Part shown: piece after piece, positions 52,565-62,082 of the stretch | How the letters are laid out: every line of letters starts with the position of its first letter | How positions within the stretch are numbered: position 1 is the first letter of the stretch | The notes under the pieces: generated by a model | Told to the model about the DNA's origin: nothing | What the model saw: the letters and a program-made list of their open reading frames with translations, nothing else | Databases searched by the model: none | Program-made: the position numbers and the translations under genes | Assembly: GCA_035516795.1 (NCBI GenBank) | Contig: DATIZX010000143.1 | Coordinates: 1-64,000, forward strand | Direction: 5' to 3' | Length of the DNA: 64,000 bases | From: DATJBF01 sp035516795 | Lineage (GTDB): Bacteria; Verrucomicrobiota; Verrucomicrobiia; Palsa-1439

Positions 52565-55306
52565 CTAGACCGTCTGCGGGTGGACCTTTTCAGGATCGAT
52601 GTTTAAGTCCTTGATCGCCTGGGCGACGATCGTCCGCGCGATTGCACCGCGCTTGGCCAGCGCGTACAGCACGGCAATCACGACGCATTCAGCATCGATC
52701 TCGAAAAACCGGCGCAGGTTTTCGCGGGTATCACTGCGGCCAAAACCATCGGTCCCCAACGTGTCCAAACCGCCCGGCACCCACGGCGCGATTTGGTCGG
52801 GAATGAGCTTCATGTAGTCCGAAACCGCGACGAACGGACCCTCTTGCCCTTCCAGTAGCGTTTCCAAATGGGCTTTTCGCGGCGTCTCAGTCGGATGCAA
52901 CATATTCCAGCGGCTGGTGCGTTGGAGATCGGTCTTGAGCAATTTATAACTTGTCGCGCTCCAGACGTCGGCCGACACATCATAGCGGTCGGCGAGAATT
53001 TCCTGCGCCCGCATCGCCTGGCGAATAATCGGGCCGCTTCCGAAAATTTGCGCTTTGTGCTTCTTGCCGTCTACGCCCTTGCGGAATTTGTAGAGCCCCT
53101 TGAGAATGCCGTCCTCAACGCCTTCCGGCATCGGCGGCATCTGGTAATTCTCATTGTAGAGCGTGAGATAGTAAAAAATGTCTTCGCCTTCCTGATACAT
53201 GCGCCGCATGCCGTCTTGGACGATTACCGCGATTTCATACGCAAACGCGGGATCATACGTCATGAGTGTCGGAATTGTTGCCGCCAGCAAATGACTGTGA
53301 CCATCCTGATGTTGCAAGCCTTCGCCATTCAGCGAAGTGCGACCAGCAGTCGCGCCGAGCAGGAATCCCTTAGCCTTGATGTCGCCCGCCAACCACATCA
53401 AATCGCCAATCCGTTGGAAGCCGAACATCGAATAGTAAATGTAAAACGGAATCATGCTCATAGCGTGATTCGCATAAGACGTCCCGGCGGCGATGAACGA
53501 GGACACGGAGCCAGCCTCGGTGATGCCTTCCTCTAGAATCTGTCCGTCTTTCGTCTCGTGGTAATAGAGCAAAGCCTCGCGATCGACCGGCTCGTAAAGT
53601 TGTCCTTTCGGCGCGTAAATGCCAACCTCACGGAACAAGGCATCCAATCCGAACGTACGCGCTTCGTCGGGAATAATCGGGACGATGCGTTTTCCGATCT
53701 TGGCATTACGCAAAAGTGAACTCAACAATCGCACAAATGCCATGGTGCTCGACGCCTCAAGCGCGCCGGAGCCTTTGTAGAATTCGCCAAACTCGCTACG
53801 CGTCGGCACTTCGATCTTTGGCGCTTGGACCTTCCGCGACGGCAGAAATCCGCCCAGCGCTTGGCGCCGCTCGAGCAGGTACTTCGTTTCTGGACTTTCG
53901 GGATCCGGCCGGTAGAACGGCGTCTGGGCCACGTCCTCATCACTGATGGGAACTCCAAATCGCTCCCGAAACTCACGCAGCTCCTTTTCATTGAGTTTCT
54001 TCTGCTGATGGCTGACGTTGCGGCCTTCGCCGGCCTCGCCGAGTCCGTATCCTTTGACGGTTTTCGCGAGAATGACAGTCGGACCACCCTTGTGCTCGAC
54101 CGCCGCTTCGTAAGCCGCGTAAACCTTTTGCGGATCGTGTCCGCCACGCACCAGTTTCCGGATTTGATCGTCGGTGAGATGATTCACCAATTCGAGCAAC
54201 TCGGGGTATTTGCCAAAGAAATGCTTGCGCGTGTAACTGCCGGGCTCAACCGAGTACTTCTGATAATCGCCATCGACCGCTTCCCCCATGCGTTTGACGA
54301 GCAAACCGGTCTTGTCCGCCTTCAACAACGGATCCCAATTCGAGCCCCAAATAACTTTGATTACATTCCAGCCCGCCCCACGAAATGCAGCTTCGAGTTC
54401 TTGAATGACCTTCCCATTCCCGCGGACCGGACCATCGAGCCGCTGAAGATTGCAGTTCACGACCCAAATCAGGTTGTCGAGTCGCTCGCGGGAAGCGAGC
54501 GTGAGCGCCCCGAGTGTTTCCGGCTCGTCGCTCTCACCATCGCCCACAAAACACCACACCTTCGGCTCCTCACCCTGAACCAATCCCCGAGCGCGAAGGT
54601 AGCGGCTAAAACGCGCTTGGTAAATCGACATGATGGGGCCGAGTCCCATTGACACGGTCGGGAACTGCCAGAAGTTTGGCATTAAATACGGATGCGGATA
54701 CGACGACAACCCGCCGCCCTCGGCAAGTTCCTGCCGAAAGTGATGGAGATGATTTTCATCGAGCCGTCGTTCGAGGAACGCGCGGGCATAATTGCCCGGC
54801 GACGCGTGACCTTGAAAGTAGACCAAATCGGCTGGCCGGCCGCCATCACTCCCGTGGAAGAAATGGTTAAACCCAACTTCGTAAAGCGTCGCGCAGGAAG
54901 CATACGTCGAAATGTGACCGCCCAAGCCGGAATGTTCGCGATTCGCGCTGACCACCATCGCCATCGCATTCCAGCGAATCAGGCTCTTGATGCGACGTTC
55001 CAGTTCGCGGTTACCGGGATAAACCGGCTCATCCTGTGGCGGAATGGTGTTGATGTAAGGCGTTTGCGTGGCGGATGGCAACTGCACGCCTGCCTCACGC
55101 AAGCGTTGCCACAACTTGTTCAACATGAGCGGCGACGTCTGAGCGCCCTCGTCCTTCAGCACGTGCTCGAGGAAAAATTCCAACGAATCGAGCCAGCGCT
55201 CGCTATCATTGCCGTTGTCGTCCGGCGCCGACGCGGGCGATACGCCCGCTGTCCCACGCGACGAAGCCGGTGCGGCCTGCGGTTGTTCTTTCGTTTCAGC
55301 TTTCAT
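52565..55306 (-). CDS. aceE: Pyruvate dehydrogenase E1 component, homodimeric
   Basis: A 913-residue thiamine-diphosphate enzyme that decarboxylates pyruvate and acetylates E2 lipoyl domains. It contains HISTYASCATLYEVGFNHFF, the TPP motif GDGESDEPETLGALTLASRERLDNLIWVVNCNLQRLDGPVRGNGKVIQELE, and the C-terminal YYHETKDGQILEEGITEAGS and GGLDTLGTDGFGRSDTRENLRRFFE. Length is close to E. coli AceE. ATG 55306 is used; the first about 45 residues are low-complexity and variable. AceF and Lpd are not adjacent. A lipoate ligase gene is divergent, 52 bp away. Confidence 0.95.
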   Translation of the reverse strand: MKAETKEQPQAAPASSRGTAGVSPASAPDDNGNDSERWLDSLEFFLEHVLKDEGAQTSPLMLNKLWQRLREAGVQLPSATQTPYINTIPPQDEPVYPGNRELERRIKSLIRWNAMAMVVSANREHSGLGGHISTYASCATLYEVGFNHFFHGSDGGRPADLVYFQGHASPGNYARAFLERRLDENHLHHFRQELAEGGGLSSYPHPYLMPNFWQFPTVSMGLGPIMSIYQARFSRYLRARGLVQGEEPKVWCFVGDGESDEPETLGALTLASRERLDNLIWVVNCNLQRLDGPVRGNGKVIQELEAAFRGAGWNVIKVIWGSNWDPLLKADKTGLLVKRMGEAVDGDYQKYSVEPGSYTRKHFFGKYPELLELVNHLTDDQIRKLVRGGHDPQKVYAAYEAAVEHKGGPTVILAKTVKGYGLGEAGEGRNVSHQQKKLNEKELREFRERFGVPISDEDVAQTPFYRPDPESPETKYLLERRQALGGFLPSRKVQAPKIEVPTRSEFGEFYKGSGALEASSTMAFVRLLSSLLRNAKIGKRIVPIIPDEARTFGLDALFREVGIYAPKGQLYEPVDREALLYYHETKDGQILEEGITEAGSVSSFIAAGTSYANHAMSMIPFYIYYSMFGFQRIGDLMWLAGDIKAKGFLLGATAGRTSLNGEGLQHQDGHSHLLAATIPTLMTYDPAFAYEIAVIVQDGMRRMYQEGEDIFYYLTLYNENYQMPPMPEGVEDGILKGLYKFRKGVDGKKHKAQIFGSGPIIRQAMRAQEILADRYDVSADVWSATSYKLLKTDLQRTSRWNMLHPTETPRKAHLETLLEGQEGPFVAVSDYMKLIPDQIAPWVPGGLDTLGTDGFGRSDTRENLRRFFEIDAECVVIAVLYALAKRGAIARTIVAQAIKDLNIDPEKVHPQTV

Positions 55307-55358
55307 TATGCGACCGACCAATTAGATAATAACTGCTTTCCAACGAAATCCAAGCCCC

Positions 55359-56078
55359 ATGAAATGGTTTGACCGAACTTTTGACACGCCGCAGGAAAAT
55401 CTCGCCTGCGATGAAGCTCTGCTCGACTGGTGCGAAGAAGACTTTGACGGCGAAATCCTGCGCTTCTGGATGCCGCGCCAGCACTTTGTCGTGCTGGGGT
55501 ATTCTAACAAAGCGCAGACAGAAGTGAACCTCGATTCTTGCCGGGCGCTGGGGGTGCCGGTTTTCCGTCGGTGCAGCGGCGGCGGAACGGTGCTGCAAGG
55601 ACCGGGCTGCCTGAATTACTCGCTCATCTTGCGGATCCGAGCGGGCTCACCTCTCGACGACATCACTCAAGCCAATGCCCTCGTCATGAACCGGCAACGC
55701 ACCGCGCTGAATCCACTGCTGGGCGGCAACGTCTTGATCCAAGGTTACACCGACCTCACGCTCGGCGGCCTGAAGTTCTCCGGGAACTCGCAACGGCGGA
55801 AGCGTCGCTGCCTGTTGTTTCACGGCTCATTCCTGTTTGGGCTCGATCTCGATCTCCTCCAGCGCGTCCTGCCGATGCCGTCGAAACAACCCGGTTACCG
55901 CGCCCACCGATCTCACGCGGAATTTCTTATCAACGTCAGCCTACCGCCCGCTGAAATCCAGAACGCGCTGCGGAAAGCCTGGAGCGCCGACGAGCCACTT
56001 CTTAAATCGCCGAACGACAAAATCGCCCAACTCGCCCGCGACAAGTACGCCACCGACGAGTGGAACTTGAAGTTCTGA
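55359..56078 (+). CDS. Lipoate/biotin ligase-family protein
   Basis: A 239-residue member of the LplA/LipB/BirA fold. MKWFDRTFDTPQENLACDEALLDWCEE is the usual N-terminal helix. FVVLGYSNKAQTEVNLDSCRALGVPVFRRCSGGGTVLQGPGCLNYSLIL contains the RR-C-SGGG-x-V-x-x-GP-x-CLNYSL block. DLTLGGLKFSGNSQRRKRRCLLFHGSFLFG carries the catalytic Lys in K-F-S-G-N-x-Q. It attaches lipoate or octanoate to carrier domains of 2-oxoacid dehydrogenases. The divergent aceE fits such a role. LplA and the octanoyltransferase LipM/LipL cannot be separated from sequence alone. Confidence 0.88.
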   Translation: MKWFDRTFDTPQENLACDEALLDWCEEDFDGEILRFWMPRQHFVVLGYSNKAQTEVNLDSCRALGVPVFRRCSGGGTVLQGPGCLNYSLILRIRAGSPLDDITQANALVMNRQRTALNPLLGGNVLIQGYTDLTLGGLKFSGNSQRRKRRCLLFHGSFLFGLDLDLLQRVLPMPSKQPGYRAHRSHAEFLINVSLPPAEIQNALRKAWSADEPLLKSPNDKIAQLARDKYATDEWNLKF

Positions 56079-56101
56079 ATCCACAGGCTACAATCTGTCC
56101 C

Positions 56102-56536
56102 ATGAAAGTTCCCGGTCTTCGCAGTCCACATGACAAAGTTCTCGGCCTCGTCCATTTCGGTCGGATGCTCGACAAGATTCGGTTGCACCGAGCCGGCAAG
56201 CTGCCAGAGGAATATCATTCAAATCTCGGTCTCGGATTTGACGGACGCTGCTGTGCGCTTCTCGGCGTGAAATATGAAGACATCGTCGCTCGCGTCAAAC
56301 TCGGTGGCGAAGACGAAGATATTCTGGAATGGTGCTTTGAGAATGGCCGCAAACCGTCCGAGGAAGAAATCGGGATGTTCAACGATTACCTGCGCAAACG
56401 CGGCTGGCGCGACGACGCGAGCGCCCGTCTCGCGCAGCGCAAGAAGGAATACGGCATCGCGGACCGGGACGAGATTCAGTGTTTCTTCGATCTCATCGAT
56501 GTCGACGAAGGCCGCGAAGTCCGCACGAAATTCTGA
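56102..56536 (+). CDS. DUF5069-type protein
   Basis: A 144-residue cytosolic protein with KVPGLRSPHDKVLGLVHFGRMLDKIRLHRAGKLPEEYHSNLGLGFDGRCCALLGVKYEDIVARV, the pattern of the DUF5069 family (R-S-P...G-L-x-x-x-R-M-L-D-K-I-R). The C-terminal helices EDILEWCFENGRKPSEEEIGMFNDYLRKRGW are acidic. The function is unknown. It starts 23 bp after the lipoate ligase and probably shares its mRNA. Confidence 0.8.
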   Translation: MKVPGLRSPHDKVLGLVHFGRMLDKIRLHRAGKLPEEYHSNLGLGFDGRCCALLGVKYEDIVARVKLGGEDEDILEWCFENGRKPSEEEIGMFNDYLRKRGWRDDASARLAQRKKEYGIADRDEIQCFFDLIDVDEGREVRTKF

Positions 56537-56558
56537 TGCAGTTCGTGGGGTAGGTACG

Positions 56559-56640
56559 CCTAACAAAACCGATTTCCGCGCAGCCGCACCCTTTATGGGT
56601 GCGTCTTCCCCGCGCAGTCTAAGCCGAGCCGGGTCTGACG
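56559..56640. repeat. Copy of the hairpin-rich repeat family
   Basis: CCTAACAAAACCGATTTCCG, then a GCAGCCGCACCC-TTTAT-GGGTGCG hairpin and CTTCCCCGCGCAG, follow the order of the 26550-26639 element in inverted orientation, with the far end replaced by CTAAGCCGAGCCGGG. It lies between the DUF5069 gene and the repeat-protein gene. Confidence 0.8.
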
Positions 56641-56674
56641 AGACGCCGCGATGATGTGTTCGTGGCAAACCACC

Positions 56675-59044
56675 TTACGGAATTAAGCGCACGCGATAAA
56701 ATCTCATTGGCCCGTTTGTCGCCGCGCCAACATCGAAATAGTTCGTCAGGGTCCCGGTCGTATTTGTGACGGTAAAAATGTCAGCAAATCCATTGGTGTA
56801 GTAGCCGCCGTCCCCGGCGGCAACAGCGCTCTGCAGCGCATTCGTCTTCCCGCTGCCCATCATCCATGTAATCAGAACATCGTGATCGGTTGCCACGAGA
56901 CTGGTGATCCGGAATGAAGAAGCGCTATCCTGCGGATCGGTGCCGGCCAGATATTCTTGCAGATTGCTCATCCCATCGCCGTCGCTATCCACGTTCGCAT
57001 CAGCAGCGTCCAATGGATCGAGTCCGTGACTTTGCTCCCAACCATTCGGCATCCCATCGCCATCGTCATCGCGATTTGGATCGAGCACAGCGGCGCCGTA
57101 GATCAGCGTTCCCCCCGTCCGCACAAACTGCGCACAAGCATTCGTCATCACAAATCGATCAACCAGCAGCGTGCCGCCATTCATCATGAGCTTCCCGTTC
57201 CGCACCTCAAGCACAGCATCGTGTGTCGGATTCGTAACGACCAAGTTGCCGCTGTCCAACTGAACCCAGTCGTCGCAAGTGGATGTGAAGACGCCAATGA
57301 CAAGATTCGTCGCGAGAACCGATCCCCCGGCTATTACCACTGAGTTGCTTTTTCCTTGTTCGCCTATATGCAGTGTGCTGTTCCACCAGCGACCACCGTT
57401 GGTCACGCGAACGCAGTTCGTTCTAGGGGTAAGTCCCACATCGCTGTCGCCATTGACCACTTGACCGCCGTTGCTGATCACCAAATCCCCGTTGATCATT
57501 AAAGTGCCAGTATTGCTCCAAATCGAGCCGGCGTCGGAGATCAGCACCTTGCTTCTTCCACCGCCGATGAAGCCATCGGCATCGATCACGATGCCGCCGT
57601 TGCTGATTACTAGACTGGCAGACGAAGGCCCGACACTCAGGCTCCCACTATTGCTCCACACTGAACCATCGCCAGTGACCAACGCACTGTCGAAAAGACC
57701 ATCAGTTCCGATGGTGCTCGAACGGGCCTCAACCCTACCCCCGTTTTCGATAACCAGACTATTGAACGAACCAACACTGCTTCCGACTACAACATTGCTG
57801 TCGTTGTGCCAAATCGAACCTAAGCCAGTTACACGCACACTGTTGCTGAACGATTGATAATGACCAACATAGCCGACGCTGTTCACGACCCGCCCGCCGT
57901 CGCTAATCACCAAAGTGTTTTCCTGACCTTGGTCACCGATGTATAGAGGGCCGGAATTGCTCCAGACTGATCCAGCGTTGACAATGAGCACGCTGTTGCT
58001 CCTGCTTTCATAATCGCCGCCAACGTGGCCGGTAGAATTGACGACTTGCCCACCGTTGCTGACCACCAAGCTATTCCCAGAGCCGTAGTATCCCAAGTAC
58101 AATGCGTGAGTTGTACTCCAGATCGAATTGCTGCCGCTGACCAGCACGCTGTTAAAATCTTCTAGTCTACCTACAATGTCGTCAGCGCTATAATATCCTT
58201 GGAATACGCAACCACCGTCCTCGATCACCAAGCGGTTGCCGGCACTGCTGTATCCGAGGTACAAAGTACCGACGTTACTCCAGGTCGAGCCCGTGCCGCT
58301 GACCAAGACATTGTTGTTGCTAGCCGAAGGGAGCAAGCCAATATAGACAATTCCGTCGTTGTTCAGCACTTTAGCTCCATTGCTGATTACTAGGGAATTC
58401 CCAACACCAAAGTATCCAATGTACGTGTAGAAACCGATACTCCAAGTGGAGCCGGGCCCGGTGATGAACACGTTGTTGTTGCTGCTGCCGGAAGTGCTGT
58501 TACCCACGAAAGCAGTAGTGCAACCCACACTCCCACCGTTGCTGATCACCAAGCTGTTGCCCGCGCCAGCGAGGCCGATGCCGAGATCGAAGATAATGGA
58601 CCAGACTGAGCCGGTGTCGGACACCAGCACACGGTTGTTTTGGCCGCTCGTGTTGTAGCCCAGATAACCATTGCGGGAGGACACGCTCCCACCGTTACTG
58701 ATGATCAAACTGTTGCCGGAACCAGAGTTGCCGACGATTAAGCCTGACTGGCCAGCCAAATTCCATACTGAACCACTATCAGTAACGAACGCGCTGTTAT
58801 TACTGCTGTTAATATCATAACCAAGATAGCCGTCGCCGTTCGACAGCACTCCGCCACTTTGAATTCGCAGCACATCGGCAAATGTGTTCGAGCCCACCGA
58901 ATAATCGCCAATCCAATTGCTCGTTACCCCGCTGATGATATTGGTCTGGAAATCGGCGGTGTATTGGGCGTGGATGGGTGGCGAAAGAAAAAGGATTCCT
59001 GCAAGAATTCCCGCGAACTGATAACCGCGTCGCACTCGGTGCAT
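56675..59044 (-). CDS. Large exported repeat protein with thrombospondin type 3 segment
   Basis: A 789-residue surface or secreted protein. A signal peptide (GYQFAGILAGILFLSPPIHA) is followed by roughly ten to thirteen repeats of about 45-50 residues of the form NSLVISNGGSV...GYVG...NSVLVTGSGSVWSN, probably a beta-helix. Residues about 660-720 carry DPNRDDDGDGMPNGWEQSHGLDP and DANVDSDGDGMSNLQEYLAGTDP, calcium-binding thrombospondin type 3 repeats. The last about 75 residues form a strand-rich domain ending FYRVRLIP. There is no autotransporter barrel. Function unknown; adhesion or matrix is plausible. Codon use looks like its neighbours. Confidence 0.85.
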   Translation of the reverse strand: MHRVRRGYQFAGILAGILFLSPPIHAQYTADFQTNIISGVTSNWIGDYSVGSNTFADVLRIQSGGVLSNGDGYLGYDINSSNNSAFVTDSGSVWNLAGQSGLIVGNSGSGNSLIISNGGSVSSRNGYLGYNTSGQNNRVLVSDTGSVWSIIFDLGIGLAGAGNSLVISNGGSVGCTTAFVGNSTSGSSNNNVFITGPGSTWSIGFYTYIGYFGVGNSLVISNGAKVLNNDGIVYIGLLPSASNNNVLVSGTGSTWSNVGTLYLGYSSAGNRLVIEDGGCVFQGYYSADDIVGRLEDFNSVLVSGSNSIWSTTHALYLGYYGSGNSLVVSNGGQVVNSTGHVGGDYESRSNSVLIVNAGSVWSNSGPLYIGDQGQENTLVISDGGRVVNSVGYVGHYQSFSNSVRVTGLGSIWHNDSNVVVGSSVGSFNSLVIENGGRVEARSSTIGTDGLFDSALVTGDGSVWSNSGSLSVGPSSASLVISNGGIVIDADGFIGGGRSKVLISDAGSIWSNTGTLMINGDLVISNGGQVVNGDSDVGLTPRTNCVRVTNGGRWWNSTLHIGEQGKSNSVVIAGGSVLATNLVIGVFTSTCDDWVQLDSGNLVVTNPTHDAVLEVRNGKLMMNGGTLLVDRFVMTNACAQFVRTGGTLIYGAAVLDPNRDDDGDGMPNGWEQSHGLDPLDAADANVDSDGDGMSNLQEYLAGTDPQDSASSFRITSLVATDHDVLITWMMGSGKTNALQSAVAAGDGGYYTNGFADIFTVTNTTGTLTNYFDVGAATNGPMRFYRVRLIP

Positions 59045-59241
59045 AGCTTCGCCTCGCCTGCTGACGGCAGACCTCGTACAGGGTGAAATGAACTCCTAGC
59101 AAGGCCGATGGTACTTTTGCCACGACTCAAATACAAGCCTATTTTCTGGCAATTTCAGGGGATTGGCAGACTGCTGTTGGCGGTGCGATTTGCTACGGTG
59201 GCGGCGGACGCGACGCAACGCCTCCCTACCGAACACTGGCG

Positions 59242-59296
59242 GGGAGCGCAGCCATAAAGGCTGCGGCTACACGGAACGTTCACACGTTCCGCTCCC
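59242..59296. repeat. Short copy of the hairpin-rich repeat family
   Basis: The 310-base gap after the repeat-protein gene holds GGGAGCG...CGCTCCC outer arms, a GCAGCC-ATAA-AGGCTGC hairpin and a GGAACGT-TCAC-ACGTTCC hairpin. Its GGCTGCGGCTACACGGAA core is nearly the same as in the 26550-26639 element. No gene is visible in the gap. Confidence 0.7.
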
Positions 59297-59354
59297 AGGC
59301 GATCCAAGGAAATACAACCTCTGCGAACTCTGCGCCTCTGAAGTGACCCGGAAA

Positions 59355-60170
59355 CTACTTAAGCTTCTGCAATAGTTTCTGCGCGTCTGCCTTCCACTGA
59401 CCGCTTTCAAACTGACGATCGGGCCATGGCCTGGCGTCGAGCACTTTTTGAAGCGCTTCGTGCGCTTCATCGTTCCGTCCCACCGCGTGCAGCGCCTCGG
59501 CCAGATAGATATAATTCTCCGGATAATCAGGGAACAACAGGACGGCGCGTTGCAGTAATCTCAGGCCTTTGCGCGAGCTGCCGATGCTGACTGGCGGCGC
59601 CGGCGTCCGCAAGTACAGAATCCCCAGCGTCCGCAACGGCCCCGCATAATCAATACGCTCGTCGATCTCGATCGCGCGCTCCAGTGCCGACTTCATTTCG
59701 CCTACCGCCTTCAATCCATAGGAGCGGTCAGAGTCGGCCAACAGCCCGATGTTGATTGCGTACCAGTAATAGCCAGCGGCGCCGTTCGGTTTCAATTGTT
59801 GCGCGCGACGCGCCAAGACGATTCCGCTCTTGGCAGTGTTGCGCCGGACGTCCGCTGTGGTTCCGTTTTCCGAAACGAACGACAGCACCGCGGCGGCTTC
59901 GCATTGGGCATCATAATTGTCGGGTATTGCTCGCGCGGCTTGTTCCAACATCCGGGCGGCATCGGTCACGCGCGCGAGATTGCGTGGCTGTTGGGCCCAG
60001 AGCGCCCAGCCCTGCTGACGCATCTTCTCCGCTTGTGATGTGCGAATCGCCAGCGGCGGTTTCGGCTCGACGCGCACGCTGCGGACGGATTTACAGCCGG
60101 AAACGGCGAGGAGAAAAGCCAGCACCCCCAACGCGGACCGTCGCCGCGCCGACAATTGTCTATTTCCCAT
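59355..60170 (-). CDS. TPR-repeat lipoprotein
   Basis: A 271-residue lipoprotein. The signal peptide (LGVLAFLLAVSGC) ends in the lipobox LLAVSGC. The mature part is helical with TPR-like pairs: LARVTDAARMLEQAARAIPDNYDAQCEAAAVLSF, IVLARRAQQLKPNGAAGYYWYAINIG, LRLLQRAVLLFPDYPENYIYLAEALHAVGRNDEAHEALQKVLDAR. It may be a scaffold at the inner or outer membrane. The start ATG at 60170 lies inside the previous gene's last codons (11-bp overlap). Confidence 0.8.
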   Translation of the reverse strand: MGNRQLSARRRSALGVLAFLLAVSGCKSVRSVRVEPKPPLAIRTSQAEKMRQQGWALWAQQPRNLARVTDAARMLEQAARAIPDNYDAQCEAAAVLSFVSENGTTADVRRNTAKSGIVLARRAQQLKPNGAAGYYWYAINIGLLADSDRSYGLKAVGEMKSALERAIEIDERIDYAGPLRTLGILYLRTPAPPVSIGSSRKGLRLLQRAVLLFPDYPENYIYLAEALHAVGRNDEAHEALQKVLDARPWPDRQFESGQWKADAQKLLQKLK

Positions 60171-60942
60171 AAAACAATGACTGCGCCTGGGACAAGCGCG
60201 GCTGGTGGATATCGACAAAGGCATCGACCTGGATACTGCTTAGAATTTTCTTTCCCGCATCGTTGCCGGTCATTTCCTTTAGCGCTGCTTTCAGTTTGTC
60301 TGAGTTCAGCGCATCATTCTTCGGGCCGAACAACACCACCAAATCGCGCGGCAATTCTTCCGATTCGTAAACCACCTTCAGCTTCGAACCGAGTTCGGGA
60401 TCGTCCTTGAACAACGCCCAGGCTCCGGTCTCCATCAACACAGCGTCAGCGGCGCTCTTCGCGTTCTCCACCAAATCGAATACGGCGTTTTCCACATCAC
60501 TCGCTTGCTTGAGCCGAATCTCATCGCCGAGTTTGCCGCGCAGGATCACAGCCATGACATAACGCTGTTCATTCGCCAGAGGAGTGGCAATCGTTTTGCC
60601 GGCTAATTTCGCCAGATCGTCGGGAGCGTCCTTGCGCACGACCAACACGTACCGTTCTTCTTTCACTCCCGTGCGTTTCGTCTCCAGCAACGGTTCCATT
60701 TGGAGCGCCTTGGCATACTGCAGATAGAACCCTGGCGTCACCACTCCGGCCGCCGGCTTCTTCGCCCCGCAAAACTCCGCCGCTTTGATCGGATCGTTCA
60801 TGACGGTCGGCTCGAATTTCGTTCCCGCCTTGTCGCCCACGTAGGCTGTCAATTCCGCCACGGTGGGCTCGGCCGTTTCCTGCGTGGCAAATTTCTCGCC
60901 TGTCTTCAGAAACAAAAAGGCTGCTGCCAAAAGTACACTCAT
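60160..60942 (-). CDS. PhnD-like substrate-binding protein
   Basis: A 260-residue protein with a short hydrophobic N-terminus (SVLLAAAFLFLKT) and then a periplasmic-binding fold of the phosphate/phosphite/phosphonate PhnD type: TVAELTAYVGDKAGTKFEPTVMND, AAGVVTPGFYLQYAKAL, RYVLVVRKDAPDDLAKLAGKTIATP, and SAADAVLMETGAWALFKDDPELGSKLKVVYESEELPRDLVVLFG. No transporter genes are with it, so it may serve as a sensor or lipid-linked binder. It is translated with hpnD (ATGA overlap) and the TPR gene. Confidence 0.8.
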   Translation of the reverse strand: MSVLLAAAFLFLKTGEKFATQETAEPTVAELTAYVGDKAGTKFEPTVMNDPIKAAEFCGAKKPAAGVVTPGFYLQYAKALQMEPLLETKRTGVKEERYVLVVRKDAPDDLAKLAGKTIATPLANEQRYVMAVILRGKLGDEIRLKQASDVENAVFDLVENAKSAADAVLMETGAWALFKDDPELGSKLKVVYESEELPRDLVVLFGPKNDALNSDKLKAALKEMTGNDAGKKILSSIQVDAFVDIHQPRLSQAQSLFYGK

Positions 60943-61841
60943 GATTTCCTTCCCCAATTCTTGAGCACGATCCACAGTTTCTCCGCCGTCGAGAGACGAA
61001 GGCGAGAATCGAACACGGCGAACTCGCTCAGTTCGATCTTTCGCAGAATGCCACCGTAAATGCCGATCATCACTGCCAAAGTGCCGCGACTGTCCGCATC
61101 GATCAGCTTCAGCAACGGCTGGGCCTTCTCATAGAACCCGTGAGCGCGCACCGCCTCGAACTTCATCAACTCAACAAACCGCGAATGAAATCCAGCTTCA
61201 GTGGATGAGTCCGCGCTGGCGTCGATGATTTCGTTCTCGGCGATACCGAATTTCTTCAGGTCTTCCAGCGGAAGATAGATCCGACCCAACCGCGCGTCTT
61301 CCTTTACGTCGCGCAAAATGTTCGTAAGTTGGAACGCGATGCCGCAGGCTTCGGCGGGCACCAGCGCGGCTTCGTTTTTGTAGCCAAAGATGGGCAACAC
61401 GATCAGCCCGACTGCCGACGCCACGCGGTAACAATATTGGTAGAGTTGGTCGAACGTCGCGTACCGCGTCGTCGTTTGGTCCATCTCGGTGCCGTCGAGC
61501 AGTTCCTGGAAATGCGGGCGGGGAATCCCGTACCGTTGCACGGTGTCCACCAGCGCCGGCAGAATCTCATTTCCCGGTAGCATAGGCGTCCCTGCCTGTG
61601 ATTCTTTCCCACTCAGCGCGTCATTCACCTGCGCGCGCCATTGCCGTAGTCCATCCAGAGCCACAGCCGGGTTGGCGGCGCTGTCGGCGATATCGTCGCT
61701 GCGGCGCATGAAGGCGTAGATCGCGCACATGGCCCGGCGTTTCTCGCGCGGCATCACCAGAAAAGAATAGTAAAAATTCTTCGCAGTCCGCCGCGCAATT
61801 TGACAACACTGCCGGTACGATTCCTCCAAGCTAACGCTCAT
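60939..61841 (-). CDS. hpnD: Presqualene diphosphate synthase / squalene-phytoene synthase family
   Basis: A 300-residue prenyl-condensing enzyme. MSVSLEESYRQCCQIARRTAKNFYYSFLVMPREKRRAMCAIYAFMRRSDDIADS holds the first Asp-rich motif (DDIAD). AFQLTNILRDVKEDARLGRIYLPLEDLKKFGI holds the second (NILRDVKED) and RIYLP. Members make squalene or phytoene; the HpnD subclass makes presqualene diphosphate for hopanoids, and I assign it by resemblance (YLPLEDL-x-KFG). HpnC and HpnE are not adjacent. The gene leads the hpnD/PhnD-like/TPR coupled operon. Confidence 0.85.
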   Translation of the reverse strand: MSVSLEESYRQCCQIARRTAKNFYYSFLVMPREKRRAMCAIYAFMRRSDDIADSAANPAVALDGLRQWRAQVNDALSGKESQAGTPMLPGNEILPALVDTVQRYGIPRPHFQELLDGTEMDQTTTRYATFDQLYQYCYRVASAVGLIVLPIFGYKNEAALVPAEACGIAFQLTNILRDVKEDARLGRIYLPLEDLKKFGIAENEIIDASADSSTEAGFHSRFVELMKFEAVRAHGFYEKAQPLLKLIDADSRGTLAVMIGIYGGILRKIELSEFAVFDSRLRLSTAEKLWIVLKNWGRKS

Positions 61842-62082
61842 TCGCCACGATTATGGCGATGGAGCGAATCGGAGGCAAGGGCGCAGTCGGATTAAAACCG
61901 CCACGCCACCGCGGCATGAATGCGACAATCGGGAACGAGTTGATCGCCTATGCAACTTGTCATTTGCACCTCTTGAAAGTACCCGTGCCGACCCAATCGC
62001 GAAGATGAAATTACCAACACCAATGGGACGGATGCCGATGAGACACGTCCACGGCGGAACATCCGGCCACGCGAAGTCCGGA

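Noticed and set aside
56675..59044. CRISPR-like or direct-repeat DNA
   Set aside because: The periodicity is in the protein-coding repeats; DNA units vary and spacers are not unique fixed-length segments. No CRISPR array was seen anywhere in the window.
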